Assembly (NCBI GenBank): GCA_002172675.1
Contig: NETF01000173.1
Span: 97,447 to 143,725, forward strand
Origin: an unicellular cyanobacterium SU3
GTDB taxonomy: Bacteria; Cyanobacteriota; Cyanobacteriia; Cyanobacteriales; Microcystaceae
Length of the DNA stretch: 46,279 nt
Reading direction: 5' to 3'
The notes beneath the pieces are model-generated. The model worked only from the letters and a program-made list of their open reading frames with translations, did not search any database and was not told the DNA's origin. Positions 43,498 to 46,279 of the stretch are shown here, piece by piece (position 1 is the first letter of the stretch; the number at the start of each line of letters is the position of its first letter). The position numbers and the translations under genes are program-made.

Positions 43498-44310
43498 TTA
43501 GAGAATTAATTCTGTTAGATTACCCCTAGTTAATTGAGTAATACTATCTAAAGAATAGTATTGGGAACCGCGATCGCAACGCAACCATGCTAAATATTCC
43601 GTATTTCCAGCTGGTCCGATAATAGGAGAAGCAGTTAACCCACAACAGAACCAACCGAGAGAATAAGCAGTTTGTAACACTTGATAAATAGCTTGACTAT
43701 GATCGTTTGGATCACGGACGACCCCTTTTTTACCAACGCGCGATCGCCCTACTTCAAATTGAGGTTTGATTAATAAAATTACTTCTCTGGGTTCTATTAA
43801 TAGATTCCATAAGGGTTCTAAAACTTTGGTTAAAGAGATAAAGGAGACATCCATCACCCCTAGCTCGGCTTTGGGATTATCTTGGTATAATTCTTTTGGC
43901 GTAAGATAGCGGAAGTTTGTTCTTTCTTGTAAGATCACTCGCTGATCTTGGCGTAATGACCAAGCGACTTGGCCATAACCCACATCTACACCGTAAACTT
44001 GTTTTGCCCCTGCTTGTAATAAACAGTCAGTAAACCCCCCTGTAGAAATGCCACCATCGAGACATATTCTATCTTTTACAGCAATCTTGAAGACTTTTAG
44101 GGCTTTTTCGAGTTTCAGCCCTCCCCGAGAGACATAGGGAGGTTTTTGTTTGAGTTCAATGTCTGCCGTAATCTTAACTTCAGTTCCGGGTTTATCAATA
44201 ATTCTTTGATTAACTTTAACTTCTCCGGCCCGAATACACCGTTGTGCTTGTTGACGGGAGGAACACAAGTTACGTTCCACTAAAAGGAGATCCAGACGTA
44301 GTTTAGACAA
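43498..44310 (-). CDS. tlyA: TlyA family rRNA (2'-O-ribose) methyltransferase
   Basis: About 270 residues: an N-terminal S4 RNA-binding domain (KLRLDLLLVERNLCSSRQQA, GEVKVN) followed by an FtsJ/RrmJ-type Rossmann methyltransferase with LDGGISTGGFTDCLLQAGAK as SAM motif I, and GVMDVSFISL and LIKPQFEVGR later. TlyA methylates rRNA ribose and was first described as a hemolysin. There is no ATG near the start. I use TTG 44310 because relatives begin M-x-K-x-RLD; TTG 44325 would add five residues. Upstream gene 44360 is 50 bp away on the same strand. Confidence 0.85.
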   Translation of the reverse strand: MSKLRLDLLLVERNLCSSRQQAQRCIRAGEVKVNQRIIDKPGTEVKITADIELKQKPPYVSRGGLKLEKALKVFKIAVKDRICLDGGISTGGFTDCLLQAGAKQVYGVDVGYGQVAWSLRQDQRVILQERTNFRYLTPKELYQDNPKAELGVMDVSFISLTKVLEPLWNLLIEPREVILLIKPQFEVGRSRVGKKGVVRDPNDHSQAIYQVLQTAYSLGWFCCGLTASPIIGPAGNTEYLAWLRCDRGSQYYSLDSITQLTRGNLTELIL

Positions 44311-44359
44311 GGAACTTACAACCAATAAAACAATTTAATTACAAAGTAAACACAAACCA

Positions 44360-44704
44360 TTAACTGACTTGTTCTAAATACTGTCCTAAATCTTCAATAA
44401 GACGAGTTAATTCTGCTTCTGTGGTTAAGCGTATTTTATCATCTCGAACCGTTAATAAGACTTTAGCAGCAAAAGGACTAGGATAAATATTAGGATTACA
44501 GAAAACTTCTAAAAATACCTCTCCTGTATAGCGATATTCCATCGGTTTTTCAGGTTGTGGCCGTCCCCCACTTCCTGCATTAGCGGACACTGTTTTCAAT
44601 CGTTGCATTAATTGATCAATTTCTGACTTAAGAGACGTTGCAGCTTCAGCAGAAAAATTAAACCTAACCGATCCTTGTACTAAATTAAGGGTAAGTTGAG
44701 TCAT
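44360..44704 (-). CDS. Conserved cyanobacterial protein, unknown function
   Basis: A 114-residue soluble protein starting MTQLTLNLVQGSVRFNFSAE, with a helix (SLKSEIDQLMQRLKTVSAN), a glycine-rich turn (AGSGGRPQPEKPMEYRYTGE) and a second half of strands and a C-terminal helix (LTTEAELTRLIEDLGQYLEQ). I do not recognise the family. The ATG at 44704 is preferred over the in-frame TTG at 44710. It may be cotranscribed with tlyA; divergent from the CDF gene. Confidence 0.6.
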   Translation of the reverse strand: MTQLTLNLVQGSVRFNFSAEAATSLKSEIDQLMQRLKTVSANAGSGGRPQPEKPMEYRYTGEVFLEVFCNPNIYPSPFAAKVLLTVRDDKIRLTTEAELTRLIEDLGQYLEQVS

Positions 44705-44780
44705 TACCAAACACTATAATAAAACTAAGATCCTTATTATCTCAATTATTGGTCAACCCTGTACCGTTTATCTCAATATT

Positions 44781-45725
44781 GTGACAAAAGATAATCGTTC
44801 TCAAGTCCGTCGAGTATTGTTAATAACTCTATTGCTTAATTTGTTGGTGATGGGGTTAAAGGGGGTTGTCGGTATTGTAACAGGTTCTTTAAGTTTACAA
44901 GCCGATGCGCTTCATAGTGTTACTGATAGTGCTAATAATATTTTAGGCTTAGTAGCTAGTCATTTTTCTTCTCCTACTCCCGATCGCCGTCATCCTTATG
45001 GACACCAAAAATATGAAGGGGTAGCAGCGTTAGGGATTGCTGCTTTTTTAGGAATTGCTTGTTTTGAAATTATACAAGGGGCCATTGAAAAAATTTGGCA
45101 CGGTGGTGATCCTATTAATATTTCAGCAGAACAACTATGGATTTTATTAATTGTTTTAGGGATTAATATTTTTGTGGCATTTTATGAGCGAAAAATCGGA
45201 AAAGAGGTGGATAGTCCTATTTTAATTGCTGATGCTTATCACACCATGAGTGATATTTGGGTAACTATTATGGTGTTACTGGGATTAATTGGTATTTGGC
45301 AAGGACAACAATTTAACTTACCTCAATTACAATGGTTAGATGTTATTTTTGCTTTTCCTGTAGCCATTTTAGTATTTTATAGTGGTTGGGAAGTGGTCAA
45401 ATCTAATTTACCGTGGTTAGTAGATGAAATGGCGATTGCCCCTGAGAAAATTTATGAAATTGTCATGAATGTTCCTGGTGTGATTAACTGTCATGACATT
45501 GCTTCAAGGGGAATGGTAGGACAACAAGTTTTTCTGGAAATGCACTTAATTGTTGAGGCACAAGATGTCAAAAGGTCTCATAAAATCACTGAAGAAATTG
45601 AACGTATTTTAAAAGAAAAATTTGCACCGATTCGGATTATTATTCATGTAGAACCCCCTAATTATGAATCATCAAATATCAGTTTTAGTTCAGACAATGG
45701 CAATAAAAACAAAAGTAACTTTTAA
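44781..45725 (+). CDS. Cation diffusion facilitator (CDF) metal transporter
   Basis: A 314-residue protein with six membrane helices. The metal-site residues D42, H45 and D49 occur in ADALHSVTDS, and the second half-site in IADAYHTMSD. The PDRRHPYGHQKYE loop and a C-terminal cytosolic metal-sensing domain (GVINCHDIASRGMVGQQVFLEM) follow. It exports divalent metals such as zinc, iron or manganese by proton antiport; the metal is not decided by these motifs. GTG start at 44781. Followed 16 bp later by the truncated Uma2 gene. Confidence 0.9.
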   Translation: MTKDNRSQVRRVLLITLLLNLLVMGLKGVVGIVTGSLSLQADALHSVTDSANNILGLVASHFSSPTPDRRHPYGHQKYEGVAALGIAAFLGIACFEIIQGAIEKIWHGGDPINISAEQLWILLIVLGINIFVAFYERKIGKEVDSPILIADAYHTMSDIWVTIMVLLGLIGIWQGQQFNLPQLQWLDVIFAFPVAILVFYSGWEVVKSNLPWLVDEMAIAPEKIYEIVMNVPGVINCHDIASRGMVGQQVFLEMHLIVEAQDVKRSHKITEEIERILKEKFAPIRIIIHVEPPNYESSNISFSSDNGNKNKSNF

Positions 45726-45741
45726 TTAAAAGAAAAAGAAA

Positions 45742-46146
45742 ATGGTAGAATCAGTTTCTAGATCCAATCAATCTAATATTACCTATCCAGAAAGAGATGG
45801 CAACCCTATGTCAGATAATACAAAACAGTTTCGCTGGATAGTGGTTATCAAAGAAAATTTAGAATTATTATTTGCTAATAATCCTAACATTTTTGTAGCT
45901 GGTGATTTACTTTGGTATCCCATCGAAGGAGATAATAAGATTCGTCAAGCACCAGATATTATGATAGTGTTTGGAAGACCAAAAGGCGATCGGGGTTCCT
46001 ATAGACAATGGATAGAAGATAATGTTACTCCTCAAGTAGTTTTTGAGATTTTATCCCCAGGAAACCGTTTATTAGAAATGGCCAAAAAGTTCAAATTCTA
46101 TGAACATCATGGTAAGGATTCAGGTCTAAGAATTGGGAATAAGTGA
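45742..46146 (+). pseudogene. Uma2-family (DUF820) gene truncated by a mobile element
   Basis: The first ~124 residues match the Uma2 (PD-(D/E)XK-like) fold: DLLWYPIEGDNKIRQAPDIM, VFGRPKGDRGSYRQW, then PQVVFEILSPGNRLLEMAKK and FYEHHG. Relatives continue with V-E-E-Y-Y; here the frame changes to KDSGLRIGNK and stops at 46146. The break at about 46113-46114 coincides with the start of GC-rich foreign sequence. The predicted nuclease residues (PD in APDIM and E-x-L in FEILS) are kept, but the C-terminal part is lost. Confidence 0.75.
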
Positions 46147-46279
46147 AGGACTGAAAGAATCAGAATGACCAGCTTTTGCCATCAATGACTTCTCGAAAAA
46201 ATCAATAACTGAACGTCCTTGACGACGACACGGCAGTCGCTTCAAGTCGGGGAACCCGCCCAACGCGCTGCCTCAACTT
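46114..46279. mobile_element. End of an insertion element, cut by the window edge
   Basis: From about 46114 the sequence no longer matches Uma2. The last ~70 bp (GACGACGACACGGCAGTCGC ... GAACCCGCCCAACGCGCTGCC) are far richer in GC than the rest of the window and resemble IS200/IS605-type terminal sequences in cyanobacteria, with GGCAGTCGC...GGGAACCCGCC. No complete transposase is in view, so family assignment is tentative. Confidence 0.5.

Overview
The window is AT-rich cyanobacterial chromosome. Diagnostic genes are the allophycocyanin core subunits apcF and apcD, pcyA for phycobilin synthesis, photosystem II psbM, hemJ, a fibrillin, several cyanobacterial DUF families, and dozens of GCGATCGC (HIP1) octamers. 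Codon use and gene content suggest a unicellular Crocosphaera/Cyanothece-type organism; this is inference, because no rRNA gene is present.

Layout. 1-5.5 kb: 5' end of clpB (minus), an RRM RNA-binding protein, DUF1997, apcF, then the tight run clpS-DUF2103-membrane pentapeptide protein, and a deleted uma2 relic. 5.6-8.7 kb: a short tatA (minus), pcyA, a fibrillin, apcD and a small membrane protein. 8.7-14.7 kb: a large membrane protein with an S4-like helix, an AAA-like/14-WD40 signalling protein, and hemJ. 14.7-23.7 kb: argS (minus), a GGDEF-DUF839 gene pair, glgA with a repetitive tail, a TolC-like porin, a 2Fe-2S ferredoxin and psbM. 23.7-30.9 kb, mostly minus strand: yebC, a DEAH helicase, a holin-like protein, proA, a BrnT/BrnA-type toxin-antitoxin pair next to gene debris, a probable small RNA, DUF1622 and carA. 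31-33.4 kb: an HTH protein with an acidic centre and a pentapeptide protein. 33.4-36.7 kb: two paralogous coiled-coil proteins divergent from an XRE regulator and an ImmA/IrrE metallopeptidase. 36.7-39.4 kb: an ECF-like ATPase, a small secreted protein, DUF3134 and mraY. 39.5-43 kb: a serralysin-type protease with large internal repeats. 43-46.3 kb: a MITE-like element, tlyA, a small conserved protein, a CDF metal transporter, and a second uma2 cut by a GC-rich mobile-element end at the window edge.

Most of the window is housekeeping and photosynthesis genes in short transcription units. Several of these are closed by intrinsic terminators, and one terminator uses HIP1 octamers as its arms. 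The accessory material is at 27.9-29.3 kb, 33.4-36.7 kb, 39.5-43.4 kb and 45.7 kb to the end. The best candidate for an undescribed system is the 33.4-36.7 kb locus. There an XRE repressor and a HEIGH metallopeptidase, an architecture known from ImmR/ImmA and DdrO/IrrE, sit opposite two homologous coiled-coil proteins. Two identical 16-bp operator-like sequences lie in the shared promoter region.
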